A stretch of 55,950 nt of DNA from an uncultured Cytophagales bacterium. GTDB taxonomy: Bacteria > Bacteroidota > Bacteroidia > Cytophagales > Amoebophilaceae. Positions 8,597-17,618 of the stretch are shown piece after piece. The first letter of the stretch is position 1, and every line of letters starts with the position of its first letter. The notes beneath the pieces were generated by a model. It did not search any database and was not told where the DNA came from. It saw only the letters and a list, made by a program, of their open reading frames with translations. Location: assembly GCA_946409305.1 (NCBI GenBank), contig CAMJVU010000006.1:1-55950 (forward strand), given 5' to 3'. The position numbers and the translations under genes were made by a program.

Positions 8597-9076
8597 TCAT
8601 TTTTTTAAAACTTTATTGATTTCTTTTACATAATCTTCACCACGTCTTGCACCTACTATATCACATGCAACACGTTTATCAGAGTCTAGTATAATAGTCC
8701 TTGGGATACTCCTAACACCAAATTTTGATGATATCGCGTTGTCTTTATCAAAACCGATAGGAATAGTGTATTTAACGTTAGACGATTGTACAAATTTGTC
8801 GATGTCGCTCTGAGATCCTCCACAGTTTATAAAAACGAAATCAATCTTGTCTTTATACTCGTCATAGACGTTCTGTAAGTCAGGCATTTCACCAACACAC
8901 GGTCCGCACCACGTTGCCCAAAAGTTTATAAAAACCGGTTTTTTTTTATCTTTTAATACGAAGGTACTTCCATCATTCAAATCGCACGAGAAATCTGGAG
9001 TCATATTTGAAGATCCCATGGTAACTATTATAGTAACGCAAACTGTATGTATGACAATATCTAAAAACCTCATCAT
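8597..9076 (-). CDS. TlpA/ResA-type thiol-disulfide oxidoreductase
   Basis: 159 residues. An N-terminal hydrophobic segment (3-20) should be a signal peptide or anchor. It is followed by a thioredoxin fold with VFINFWATWCGPCVGEMP, giving the redox-active pair Cys57 and Cys60, and the cis-proline loop VRSIPRTIILD. Such proteins keep periplasmic thiols reduced or assist cytochrome c or envelope protein maturation; no cytochrome genes are nearby, so the partner is unknown. Two adjacent ATG codons (9076 and 9073) are possible starts. It lies 115 bp downstream of era on the same strand. Confidence 0.85.
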   Translation of the reverse strand: MMRFLDIVIHTVCVTIIVTMGSSNMTPDFSCDLNDGSTFVLKDKKKPVFINFWATWCGPCVGEMPDLQNVYDEYKDKIDFVFINCGGSQSDIDKFVQSSNVKYTIPIGFDKDNAISSKFGVRSIPRTIILDSDKRVACDIVGARRGEDYVKEINKVLKK

Positions 9077-9191
9077 TAGATATAACTACGAAAATTTTTC
9101 AGTTTTATATTCTATTATCGTATAGCGATTGTCACAATTGTGATTTTTACCATAGTTGTTGAAATAATTGATTTAGACTTTACTTATGATG

Positions 9192-10076
9192 TTAATACCC
9201 TAATTTCATTAGAATGTTTTTATTGTTGCGCCATTTAGGAAGTACTTTAATGTATATCTTCAAAAATATATCTTTACCGAAAAATTCTTTCAAGTGTTCT
9301 CGAGAATCGACACTTATTGTTTCAATCATTTTCCCATTTTTCCCAATGATAATACTTTTATGTCTTTTGTATTCGACGTACACTGTTGCTAATATCCTTA
9401 TAATTTTTTCTTCATCTTTAAACTCTTCGATGATGACTTCTGATGAGTACGGTAATTCTTCTTCAAGGTGAACAAATATTTGTTCTCTTATTATCTCCGA
9501 GGCGTAAAATCTTTCGGATCTATCAGTAAAAGTGTCTTCAGGATAATAAAATGGATGTTCTGGTAATAAATCAACTATTCTGATTTTAAGTTTATCTATA
9601 TTGATATTGTTGAGCGCAGATATTGGAATAATGTTATGTTCGTCAATGCCAACATTATTTGCTTCACTTATTTTTAATAGTAGTTTTTCATCACTCAATT
9701 TGTCTATTTTGTTTAAGACTAAAACAATAGGAATCTTATTTTTTTCTAAAGTTCTACTAATTACGTTTGGAACTTCAAAAATACTAGTTGAATCGTTGAT
9801 CCAGATAACAATGTCTGCATCATCGAGAGATCGCGATATATAACGCGACATACAATGGTGTAATGTATTGAATTCTTCCTTTAAAATACCAGGAGTATCT
9901 TGAAATATTATCTGGTAATTATTGTCTGTAAGAATCCCCAATATGGATTTTCTAGTCGTTTGGACTTTGTTCGTCACGATGGACAACCTCCATTTTAATA
10001 AATGATTTAGTAATGTAGATTTTCCTGCATTAGGGAAACCAATAATAGATACGAACCCCGATTTAGTCACAACCAA
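9192..10076 (-). CDS. era: GTPase Era, 30S ribosome assembly
   Basis: 294 residues, normal length for Era. The G1 loop is GFPNAGKST (13-21), the switch I region VTNKVQTTRKSILGI, G3 is DTPG (60-63) and G4 is NKID (122-125). A C-terminal KH domain carries IIIGKNGKMIETI, the loop that binds the 3' end of 16S rRNA. Era is needed for small-subunit maturation. No ATG is available: the stop codon of rplY is almost adjacent and in frame, so translation must begin at TTG 10076 or GTG 10070. It sits 3 bp after rplY, so co-transcription and perhaps translational coupling are likely. Confidence 0.93.
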   Translation of the reverse strand: MVVTKSGFVSIIGFPNAGKSTLLNHLLKWRLSIVTNKVQTTRKSILGILTDNNYQIIFQDTPGILKEEFNTLHHCMSRYISRSLDDADIVIWINDSTSIFEVPNVISRTLEKNKIPIVLVLNKIDKLSDEKLLLKISEANNVGIDEHNIIPISALNNINIDKLKIRIVDLLPEHPFYYPEDTFTDRSERFYASEIIREQIFVHLEEELPYSSEVIIEEFKDEEKIIRILATVYVEYKRHKSIIIGKNGKMIETISVDSREHLKEFFGKDIFLKIYIKVLPKWRNNKNILMKLGY

Positions 10077-10079
10077 AGA

Positions 10080-10634
10080 TTATTTAGATTCACTTCTTAT
10101 AGGTTTTATACTAAACAACGGAGCCTCTGGAGTAAGGTTGAATGTACATTTATTCATAGACAAATCTTTGACGCGTATAGTTTTACCATCGTCTAAATTC
10201 GAAATGTCTACAAGAATCTCGTTAGGCATGTCTTTAGGAAGAGCCGTAACCAATATCCTTTTTTCTTTTTGAAATAAGATACCACCTTTTTTTACACCTA
10301 TAGCTTCTCCACAAGATCTTACAGGAATCTTCATTTTAATCTTTTTATCCTCACTTATCTGATAAAGATCTACATGTATAATCATGTCATTCACTGGATG
10401 AAATTGAACATCTTGAATTATACAGTCATAGTGCGTACCTTCAAGATTAAAATCAACAAAATGAACTTTAGAGGTAAAAACAAGATCATTTATTAATCGC
10501 ATTGGTACATAAAATAATTCGTTTATTCCATTACCGTACAAAACCCCTGGAACATTAGCAGAATATCTAAGATTATCCGATTCTTTTTTCCCCGTTTTCG
10601 AACGTCTAAAACCAACCACTTCGACTTTATCCAT
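10080..10634 (-). CDS. rplY: 50S ribosomal protein bL25, CTC form
   Basis: 184 residues: an N-terminal 5S rRNA-binding L25 domain (about 1-90, with VPGVLYGNG and DVQFHPVNDMIIHVDLYQ) and a C-terminal beta-domain (about 95-180, with VRSCGEAIGVKKGGIL and EILVDISNLDDGKTIRVKDL), as in the long CTC type of most bacteria. It binds 5S rRNA in the central protuberance. The ATG at 10634 opens directly on the family's N-terminus. It is the first gene of an rplY-era pair. Confidence 0.92.
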   Translation of the reverse strand: MDKVEVVGFRRSKTGKKESDNLRYSANVPGVLYGNGINELFYVPMRLINDLVFTSKVHFVDFNLEGTHYDCIIQDVQFHPVNDMIIHVDLYQISEDKKIKMKIPVRSCGEAIGVKKGGILFQKEKRILVTALPKDMPNEILVDISNLDDGKTIRVKDLSMNKCTFNLTPEAPLFSIKPIRSESK

Positions 10635-10749
10635 ATACTTATACTATCAAGAGCTACTTCAAGTAGTATAGAAATTGTTATGTTTTTTCGAAAATTTGGC
10701 TGTGTTTATTATTTGTTTTATCCATGAAATTTGTAATCGCTGACGTTAC

Positions 10750-11144
10750 ATGGGTATGAGTGATAAAATGAGGCGCTCCATTTGTGGAGTATTAGCAATA
10801 TGTGGATTAGTTGTTGCTTATGGAAATATGGAGGAAGAGAAATCGGTTTCGATGATGGAAAAAAAATATAAAATAGATGCTTGCCTAGTGGGCGGAAAAA
10901 AAAGGTGCACTTCTGTTTGTTATACCGGTGGAAATTGGGAAGAGATATCGTTTGAGAATGTCAAGAGTGACTACGCACAAGGGCAGGGTTGGATTGTAGT
11001 AAGTTGCGATTGGTTTCTGTAAACGGAGTTCCTGTGAGTGAAAGTACGCCTTTAAAGAGTTATTATGACACTGAAACTTTGCAAGTTGTGTTTGAACTTA
11101 TGGGAGGTGGAAGTAGCAGGGGTCGTTTTTGTATTTGTTTTTAG
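10750..11144 (+). pseudogene. Frameshifted small secreted-protein gene, paralog of the gene at 35876-36235
   Basis: The first frame (10750-11022, 90 codons) starts with a signal peptide (RRSICGVLAICGLVVAYGNM) and runs in register with the intact exported protein at 35876-36235 up to GWIVV. It then reads SCDWFL and stops. In the overlapping frame from 11001, similarity resumes as KLRLVSVNGV, matching KLKLISVNGV of the paralog, and continues to TAG at 11142-11144. Restoring one A in the gtaag run at 10999-11003 joins the two halves into a protein of about 131 residues. A single-base deletion, or a sequencing error, explains this. Function unknown; a paralogous remnant follows immediately. Confidence 0.65.
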
Positions 11145-11227
11145 AGATCGTTAATTTTTTTTCATAGAAAATCGGTTTGGTTTATTCGTTGTGGGTTGTA
11201 GAAACTGTAGTCGATGACGTCATAGTT

Positions 11228-11304
11228 ATGGAGATAAAATAAGGTGTTTTGTTTACGGTGTGTTAGCAGCACGGAGTGTTGTGACTATTTTGTTGCCTTG
11301 TTGA
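11228..11304 (+). pseudogene. Remnant of another copy of the same small secreted-protein family
   Basis: Starting 84 bp after the previous pseudogene, the DNA repeats its start region: an ATG, then gataaaataagg in place of gataaaatgagg, with one base missing between ATG and GAT. Read from 11233, it gives DKIRCFVYGVLAARSVVT, clearly related to the signal peptides RYFVCGVLVTYGLVVT (gene at 35876) and RRSICGVLAICGLVVA (10750). It hits a stop at 11302 and nothing recognisable follows. From there to 11574 I see only AT-rich DNA with no supported gene. Confidence 0.5.
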
Positions 11305-11574
11305 ATGTGGATGGAACCAAGAAATTATACGAACTTATAATAGAAAAGAGATGACGAATAATATATCTAAATAGGCGGGTATACGACAATTCATGTGATG
11401 AACGTGGAAGATTAGAGATTGTTAGATATGTTCGCTGAATCGCAAGACAAGTAAAACTATATCTCCATCTGAAGTATTTCCCGAATATCTGTTAATTACA
11501 AACTTGAATGTACAACTAACCCTTACCTGAAAAAATTATAAACGCACGTACTCGAAAAAAATAAGCGTTACCAA

Positions 11575-11934
11575 CTAAGCATCGTAGGTAACAACTTCTT
11601 TCTCCCTAGTCCTCTCCTTCACCGGCACTCTCTTGAAGACAATGTTCTCCTTCCCCTTCATTGTGGAAAAAATTTCTTTTACTTTATCCAAATTCCAGTT
11701 CTCTGGAAATACAAAATTTTTTAATTCTTCTGGGGGAGCAAGTATAAACCTGCTGTTAGGTATGAAAACATTATTTTCATCAACTGTACCCCAATGTACG
11801 TGCGAAGAAGTCCTACATCCAGTGTTCTTATCAATGGAAGGGACTTGAATACTCGCATAGCGATAAGCACCGATTTTATGAATTGACATACTATACTCCT
11901 TGTTGAGCATATTCACTTTGTTGGACATATCCAT
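11575..11934 (-). pseudogene. Possible N-terminal transposase fragment (IS4/IS1634-like)
   Basis: 119 residues. The segment YRYASIQVPSIDKNTGCRTS, then VHWGTVDENNVFIPNSRF, resembles the N-terminal module of IS4/IS1634-type transposases, in which a strand pair with a dipeptide such as K/R-Y is followed by -IGK-D-ETGE-IP- and a spacer. The next part (FPENWNLDKVKEIFSTMKGK) fits the short helix after that module. The DDE catalytic domain is absent and the ORF ends with charged residues and a stop. No terminal inverted repeats were found. It may be a free-standing remnant or an unrelated small protein. An internal ATG at residue 16 is an alternative start. Confidence 0.4.
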
Positions 11935-12001
11935 AATCTATATTAAATATATACTGTTTTTTGTTTTAAAAAGATTAAGTTTGTTTTCGTACATTCGAGC
12001 T

Positions 12002-14428
12002 ATGGGGTGTGGATGTAAATGTGTGTGTTTATTTTTCTTTTCTTTTAGTTTTTTCAGTGCGGGACAATTTTGCGATTGTGGTGGTAAGATAGGGGAAGGG
12101 GAAAGAAATGAAATAAAAGAAACTGTTGGTGGTGAAAAGATTTGTCAGAGCTCGAAGGTTAGCTCTATTGGTAGAATTAATAAAAAAGAACACAGTGGTT
12201 CAGGAAAGTCGATAGATGTTGACTATTTATATGGGATAATTTCCGGAAAGTTGAGTTACGATTGGAATGATTTTGTAAAAAGATATGAAGAAGCGTCGGA
12301 GCGCTTTCGTAATAGTTATGTAAAATTTTTTACAAATAATTCTAAAGTTCCACTTGAACATACCGGAGTTGGAGAATTTTATGGTGATGATGAAAGGGGT
12401 TTCTTTAAAAACATTAACTACGAGTACATTGGGCAGTATTTAAATAAAAGGTTTAATGGTTATGGTTTCTTATTTAACAAACAGAAAGGATATGCTTATC
12501 TCGGATATTTTAAAGAGGGTGAGAAGAGTGGTTGTGGAGTTCGTTTTGACAAGAATGATGTTACTTTTTGTTTTTATGATAACGGAAAAAGTGTTATATC
12601 TCTTGGACGTTCTGGTTCTTTTCCTCTTTCAGGAGGGGGTTGTAGATTATGGTGTAAAGGCGATGTTGTATTAGGAAAAAAAGGTGATCTTGGAACTACA
12701 ATGAGTGACCTTTCCGTTTGCTGTAGAGTAGATGGCTTTGAATTATATGGCAATGATGGTGTATTTGATGAAATATGTTCCACTGTTTTTTCGTGTGATA
12801 AATTTAAGAATTGCTATAATTATGAAGTTGAATTTTTTGAATACAACGGTAGTATTATTTGTCTTTTTTTTAATGGAAGTAAAGGGGAGGGGTATGTGTG
12901 TCTTTATCAAAAAGAAAACGAAAAAAAAAGAGGCCAAGTAGTGAATTGTTTAAGTTTTGATGGAGACTGTTTGTTCATTAAAAATAGAAATAGTATTATC
13001 GGAGATGAATGTTTTAGAATGGATTTTAAGTGTTTTGATGATACTTTTATTAAAGGAGGAGTGACGAGTGGCTCTTTTTTTTTGAAAGAATGCTTTGTTG
13101 AAGCTTCTGTTTTAAAGCGGGGTTGTATAGATGAAAAGGAGAAAAGTTTTATTTTAACGAAAGATTATAATATTTGTAAAGATGTTATTCGTGAAGATAG
13201 TATTTGTAAGGATGGATGGAGTGATACTAGATCATTAAAGTGTCTTCGTAATGGCGTGTTACATCTTTTTGAGGCACATGTCCCAGATATTGTAAGTATT
13301 CCAAAATTTGTTGTCAAAAATTCTGTTTTTAAATATGAACCTTTGTTGAAGAATTCTGTAGCTTACTACCCTAACGGGATGGTTCTTTCGTATGATGATT
13401 ATGAAAATGCTACATTGAAGTACGAGGGATGGAAAATTCAGGTTGGTAGTGATGGTAATTATTTGTTTACAAAAACAAATGAAGACAAGTCTGAAGTAAT
13501 TTACCATTTAGACAAATATTCTTGTAGGGTAATACTAGTTGAGGTGAATGATAATGGGGATATATATAAAATCGACCCAAATACGAGGGATTTTGTAAGT
13601 ATTCTTGGTATCAAAAATGTGAAAAAGGGTAAGAATAGCGAAGTTTGTAGTTATGATTATTCCAATAAGAACATTAGTGTTTGCTCATTTGACGGTTTGA
13701 ATAAGAAGTATGGTATTGATGAAATTGGGAAAGTGCTGTCTCAGCTTTCTCAGGTTATTGAAGGAATTTGTTTGGAGGATGAAGATGTAAAATCTATCGA
13801 TGACGGTAATAGCGGATTATTGTTGTTGCCAGGAGTGGATGACACGATGGATGATAAAGATATTAGCTCTGGAAATCTTAATAAGATAGATGATACTGAA
13901 GATAAGAAAAATAAAAAACTAAAATTATGGTTCGAAAAGGTTTTCAAGAAGAAAAAAAAGAGTTGTGAAAAGTCGGAACTATCGGCTCCAAAAGCCGTGA
14001 ACAAAAGATGTATCGTTATCGGAATGTGTGATGGTAAAAATGTTATAAGTAGGAAAAATGATAGTGAAAAAAGAGAGGATTGGGATAATCGAAGGGCAGT
14101 ATGGAGTTTTGAGTACACTTTTTCGGATGTCGACCTTCTAAACGATGGAGGGTATAGAAATGTGTTTTTTAGAAATAAAAAGAGTGGAATGGACTTTTTT
14201 GAACAATTGAATCGAAATAATCAATGTAAGTCATGTGTTGAGATTGTTGAAGAGTATATTGCCGGGCTTCAATGGTGTAAAAATGTTGAAAGGGGTAGGA
14301 AAACAGGATATAATAGTTTTGAGATGAGGATAAATGATAGATTACGTTTGCATTTCTTGAAGTGTGGTGAGAATTCTTATGAAATAATTCCTAGTATAAA
14401 ACATCTTCCGACGAAAAAAGGACAATAA
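12002..14428 (+). CDS. Large exported MORN-repeat protein with a possible RelE-like C-terminal domain
   Basis: 808 residues from the ATG at 12002; the open frame extends further upstream, but MGCGCKCVCLFFFSFSFFSAG is a credible signal peptide start. Residues about 140-185 contain MORN-like units (YIGQYLNKRFNGYGFLF and YLGYFKEGEKSGCGVRF). The middle is Cys- and Asp-rich without a recognised domain. A Lys-rich patch (KKNKKLKLWFEKVFKKKKK) lies about 150 residues before the end. The last 100 residues (helices FFEQLNRNN and IVEEYIAGL, then FEMRINDRLRLHF and SYEIIPSIKHL) resemble the fold order of RelE/HigB toxins. This suggests a secreted effector, which is inference. It starts 67 bp from the divergent transposase fragment and ends 42 bp before alaS. 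Confidence 0.65.
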   Translation: MGCGCKCVCLFFFSFSFFSAGQFCDCGGKIGEGERNEIKETVGGEKICQSSKVSSIGRINKKEHSGSGKSIDVDYLYGIISGKLSYDWNDFVKRYEEASERFRNSYVKFFTNNSKVPLEHTGVGEFYGDDERGFFKNINYEYIGQYLNKRFNGYGFLFNKQKGYAYLGYFKEGEKSGCGVRFDKNDVTFCFYDNGKSVISLGRSGSFPLSGGGCRLWCKGDVVLGKKGDLGTTMSDLSVCCRVDGFELYGNDGVFDEICSTVFSCDKFKNCYNYEVEFFEYNGSIICLFFNGSKGEGYVCLYQKENEKKRGQVVNCLSFDGDCLFIKNRNSIIGDECFRMDFKCFDDTFIKGGVTSGSFFLKECFVEASVLKRGCIDEKEKSFILTKDYNICKDVIREDSICKDGWSDTRSLKCLRNGVLHLFEAHVPDIVSIPKFVVKNSVFKYEPLLKNSVAYYPNGMVLSYDDYENATLKYEGWKIQVGSDGNYLFTKTNEDKSEVIYHLDKYSCRVILVEVNDNGDIYKIDPNTRDFVSILGIKNVKKGKNSEVCSYDYSNKNISVCSFDGLNKKYGIDEIGKVLSQLSQVIEGICLEDEDVKSIDDGNSGLLLLPGVDDTMDDKDISSGNLNKIDDTEDKKNKKLKLWFEKVFKKKKKSCEKSELSAPKAVNKRCIVIGMCDGKNVISRKNDSEKREDWDNRRAVWSFEYTFSDVDLLNDGGYRNVFFRNKKSGMDFFEQLNRNNQCKSCVEIVEEYIAGLQWCKNVERGRKTGYNSFEMRINDRLRLHFLKCGENSYEIIPSIKHLPTKKGQ

Positions 14429-14470
14429 TCACACATTTGAGATTGATAAGTGGTGTGAGTACCATTTCTT

Positions 14471-16588
14471 ATGTTATCAAGTGATGAAATACGCGGTATA
14501 TTTGTAGGGTTTTTCGAGTCTAACGGTCACATATATGTGAAACCGTCTCATATCGTAAATAGAAACGATCCAACGTTGATGTTTACGAATGCCGGTATGA
14601 ATCAATTTAAGGATATCTTTTTGGGGAATTGCAATTCTCAATACAAAAGGGTAACAAATAGTCAGTTGTGTTTACGTGTATCTGGGAAACATAATGATTT
14701 AGAAGAGGTAGGTATAGATGGATATCACCATACTTTATTTGAAATGTTAGGTAATTGGTCGATGGACGATTACTTCAAGAAAGATGCGATTACAATGGCT
14801 TTCGAATTATTGACGCAAGAATATAAAATAGAGAAGGATAGATTATATGTCACAGTTTTTGGTGGAGATGATATTGATAAAACTTGTTTTGATAAAGAAT
14901 CTTTTGAAATATGGAGTAATCTTGTGGATGAAGATCATATAGTATTGGGAAATAAAAAGGACAATTTTTGGGAGATGGGGAACGTAGGTCCATGTGGTTC
15001 GTGTACTGAAATTCATATTGATCTGCGTTGTGATGACGATAGAAAGAGTATTCATGGGAAAGAACTCGTTAATAAGGATACAACTGAGGTTATAGAAATA
15101 TGGAATATCGTGTTTATGGAATTTGAACGACTTGATAATGGTAAACTGAGGAGACTGGATAAACATTTTGTCGACACTGGAATGGGTTTTGAAAGATTAG
15201 TGATGGTTTTGCAGGGGAAGAAATCAAATTATGATACTGATTTATTCTTTGATTATTTGTGTAAACTTGAACAGATGACTGGAATAAAATATAAAAATGA
15301 TGATGTCACTGATGTTGCGATGAGAGTTATTGTTGATCATATTCGTTCAATAGTTATTACAGTAGCTGAGGGTTTGAAACCAAGTAATATCCTCGAAGGA
15401 TATGTTATTAGAAGAATAATACGAAGAGCAGTGAGATACGGTTATAGCTTCTTAAATCTCAAACAACCATTTTTGTATGAGTTTGTAGATGTAGTTTTGA
15501 ATAAATATAACGTATTCAAATATAATTTTATCGTTGATTCAGAGGAAATTAAAAGAATCGTATATAATGAAGAAAAATCATTTTTTAATACATTACGATT
15601 AGGAATAAAACGTATTGATGATATCGTTTCGTGTTGTAAAAATAACAATACACGTGTCGTTGATGGTGGTAAGGTTTTTGAAATGTATGATACATATGGT
15701 TTCCCGGTCGATTTGACGGAAATGATTTTAAAAGAGGATGGTATATCGTTCGATAAGCGAAAGTTTGATGAATTATTGTTAGAACAGAAAAAACGATCTA
15801 AAAATGATGTGCAACGTAACGATATTCCGTGGAATGTAGTTGATGGTGGTGCCTCTGTATTTGTTGGATATGATAATATTGAGACTCAGAGCAAGATTTT
15901 AAGGTACAGAATAATAGAAGAAGATAATAAAAAATTTCTTGAGGTTGTATTTGACATTACTCCATTTTATGGTGAATCTGGTGGGCAAGTAGGAGACATT
16001 GGTTTTGCTTTTATAAATGACAAATGCTCTTTTGAAATAATTGATACTAAGAAAATTAATGGCGATATGGTACATGTGTTTAACGATTGTTTTATAGACG
16101 ATAGTTTTGACGTTAATACTACATTTTTATTGAAAATAAATAACGATAGAAGGGCGTTAATATCAAGACATCATTCTGCGACGCACATATTGCAGGCGGT
16201 ATTACGACAAATGTTTGGTGATGATTTACATCAGATGGGTTCAAAGGTTAGTGCTGATAAATTGAGATTTGATTTCAATATTGACAGGAATTTAACACAA
16301 GAAGAAATATTGATGGTTGAAAAGAATGTCAATGATATAATAAAAAAAGGCAAAGTAATGATAGAAGAGCGTGATGTGGATATCAATGAAGCTAAAAAAA
16401 ATGGTGCTATGATGCTTTTTGGGAATAAATATGGAGATAAGGTAAGGATTATAAGTTTTGACGACATATCCAAAGAGTTATGTGGAGGAACGCACGTGAA
16501 AAATACAAAAGAAATAGGTACATTTACAATCTTAAAATGTAAAAATATTTCATCCGGAGTTCGTAGAATAGAAGCTAGATGCTCATAA
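14471..16588 (+). CDS. alaS: Alanyl-tRNA synthetase lacking the C-Ala domain
   Basis: 705 residues, against about 875 for typical bacterial AlaRS. The class II catalytic core is intact (PTLMFTNAGMNQFKDIFLG, then QLCLRVSGKHNDLEEVG, and VDTGMGFERLVMVLQG). The editing domain carries both zinc-binding pairs: H568-SAT-H572 and C671-GGT-H675. The protein stops 30 residues after CGGTH (SGVRRIEARCS), so the C-terminal dimerization/C-Ala region is absent. The next gene's end is 31 bp downstream, so no hidden remainder exists. It charges tRNA-Ala and should still edit mischarged Ser and Gly. Confidence 0.93.
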   Translation: MLSSDEIRGIFVGFFESNGHIYVKPSHIVNRNDPTLMFTNAGMNQFKDIFLGNCNSQYKRVTNSQLCLRVSGKHNDLEEVGIDGYHHTLFEMLGNWSMDDYFKKDAITMAFELLTQEYKIEKDRLYVTVFGGDDIDKTCFDKESFEIWSNLVDEDHIVLGNKKDNFWEMGNVGPCGSCTEIHIDLRCDDDRKSIHGKELVNKDTTEVIEIWNIVFMEFERLDNGKLRRLDKHFVDTGMGFERLVMVLQGKKSNYDTDLFFDYLCKLEQMTGIKYKNDDVTDVAMRVIVDHIRSIVITVAEGLKPSNILEGYVIRRIIRRAVRYGYSFLNLKQPFLYEFVDVVLNKYNVFKYNFIVDSEEIKRIVYNEEKSFFNTLRLGIKRIDDIVSCCKNNNTRVVDGGKVFEMYDTYGFPVDLTEMILKEDGISFDKRKFDELLLEQKKRSKNDVQRNDIPWNVVDGGASVFVGYDNIETQSKILRYRIIEEDNKKFLEVVFDITPFYGESGGQVGDIGFAFINDKCSFEIIDTKKINGDMVHVFNDCFIDDSFDVNTTFLLKINNDRRALISRHHSATHILQAVLRQMFGDDLHQMGSKVSADKLRFDFNIDRNLTQEEILMVEKNVNDIIKKGKVMIEERDVDINEAKKNGAMMLFGNKYGDKVRIISFDDISKELCGGTHVKNTKEIGTFTILKCKNISSGVRRIEARCS

Positions 16589-16736
16589 TTAAACAATTTA
16601 GATTCTATCCTCGTAAGCTTTAATTGTCATTGTCGTCATCACTTTCGTCAAGATTATAACTTTTATCAATAAAAATATTACCCATTTTAAATGGAATATT
16701 ATTACATCCATGAAATATATCATACACATCTGTAAC

Positions 16737-16892
16737 GTTGTTTGTATTGAAACCACTTAGGTCCAAATTAGTCAAACTCATACATTCCCTAAACATTCCT
16801 CTCATATTTGTAACGTTGTTTGTATTGAAACCACTTAGGTCTAAATTCGTCAAACTCATACAACCGCTGAACATACGACCCATATTCGTAAC
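16737..16892 (-). repeat. 78-bp tandem repeat coding DUF285 units
   Basis: Two nearly identical 78-bp units (from 16737 and from 16815) each encode SLTNLDLSGFNTNNVTNM plus the variable MF---CM segment. More diverged units continue to about 17060. The close DNA match points to recent duplication within the repeat domain. Confidence 0.75.
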
Positions 16893-17166
16893 TTTACTTG
16901 TATTAAAACTAGATAATCCTTTTATTTCTACTAAACTATTACATCCCCAAAACATTCCCGTCATATCCGTAACATTATTTGTGTTAAGCCCACTTAAATC
17001 CAATGATTCTAAATTATTACATCCATTGAACATCCCGCTCATGTTCTTAACGCCACTTGTGTCTCCCCTAATAGAAATCACTCTTCTTATCCATTCTAAA
17101 TTCATGAACATACAACTCATATTCGTAACCTGTTCCCTAAACACGATTTTAATTGTATATATCTTA

Positions 17167-17174
17167 CCCCCCCC
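17167..17174 (-). repeat. Homopolymer tract of eight G (minus strand)
   Basis: Eight C on the plus strand lie at the exact point where the DUF285 gene changes frame. Nine G would read IEGGGKIYTIK and continue into the repeats; with eight the frame ends at 17117. A run this long of G/C is rare in this AT-rich sequence. Confidence 0.85.
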
Positions 17175-17618
17175 TCAATAGAAAAATCATTCCAATTCGG
17201 TACCTGAGAATCATTGACGCATATCCCGTCAATCTTATTCGAACTCGCACGCTGTTCTGGTATTAGTTGTACTAGACCTGACACATTAGTAGAACTTTCT
17301 ACCTCGATTGTAATTTCAAATTTCTGCATCTTCTCTTCTGACTTCTGCTCATCTTTATCCAATTTTTGCGATATCTTTAAAATTTTTCGATTTCTTCCCC
17401 TTTTACAACAATTACCAAAAAGGTTCTACAAATATCTCCAACACTAAAGTCCCAAAAAACACTATCCCCACCAATGAAATAAACACTTAATAACAGGACG
17501 AATCTCTTAATTATAGAGCCAATCATAGGTATTGTATAATGTTACAGTGATTTAATTTGTGCTATTACTGCCAATGTTTTTGTTAATTCAAAGTGCATCT
17601 TGAGTTTACGATAATTAT

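Larger units (their letters stand above)
16620..17526 (-). pseudogene. Broken BspA-like (DUF285) leucine-rich surface protein gene
   Basis: Three overlapping frames make up one gene. Frame 1 (17526-17377) starts with MIGSIIKRFVLLLSVYFIGG, a signal peptide like that of the protein at 55453. Similarity then continues in another frame as FGNCCKRGRNRK through 17362-17117 (EITIEVES... to IEGG). It finally moves into the frame ending at 16620, with DUF285 repeats of 26 residues (MF--C-SL--LDLSGFNTNNVTNM). Restoring one T at the T5 run near 17420 and one G in the G8 tract at 17167-17174 gives a single protein of about 300 residues, with an acidic tail (DESDDDNDN). DUF285 proteins are typical exposed repeats. 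This copy is decayed, or phase-off, or affected by sequencing error. Confidence 0.7.

Noticed and set aside
13750-14118. 122-codon minus-strand ORF inside the MORN protein gene
   Set aside because: Ser/Phe-rich shadow of the Lys/Asp-rich coding strand, with no independent support.
16738-17181. 147-codon plus-strand ORF opposite the DUF285 repeats
   Set aside because: Antisense of a recognised repeat family; the repeats explain its periodic look.
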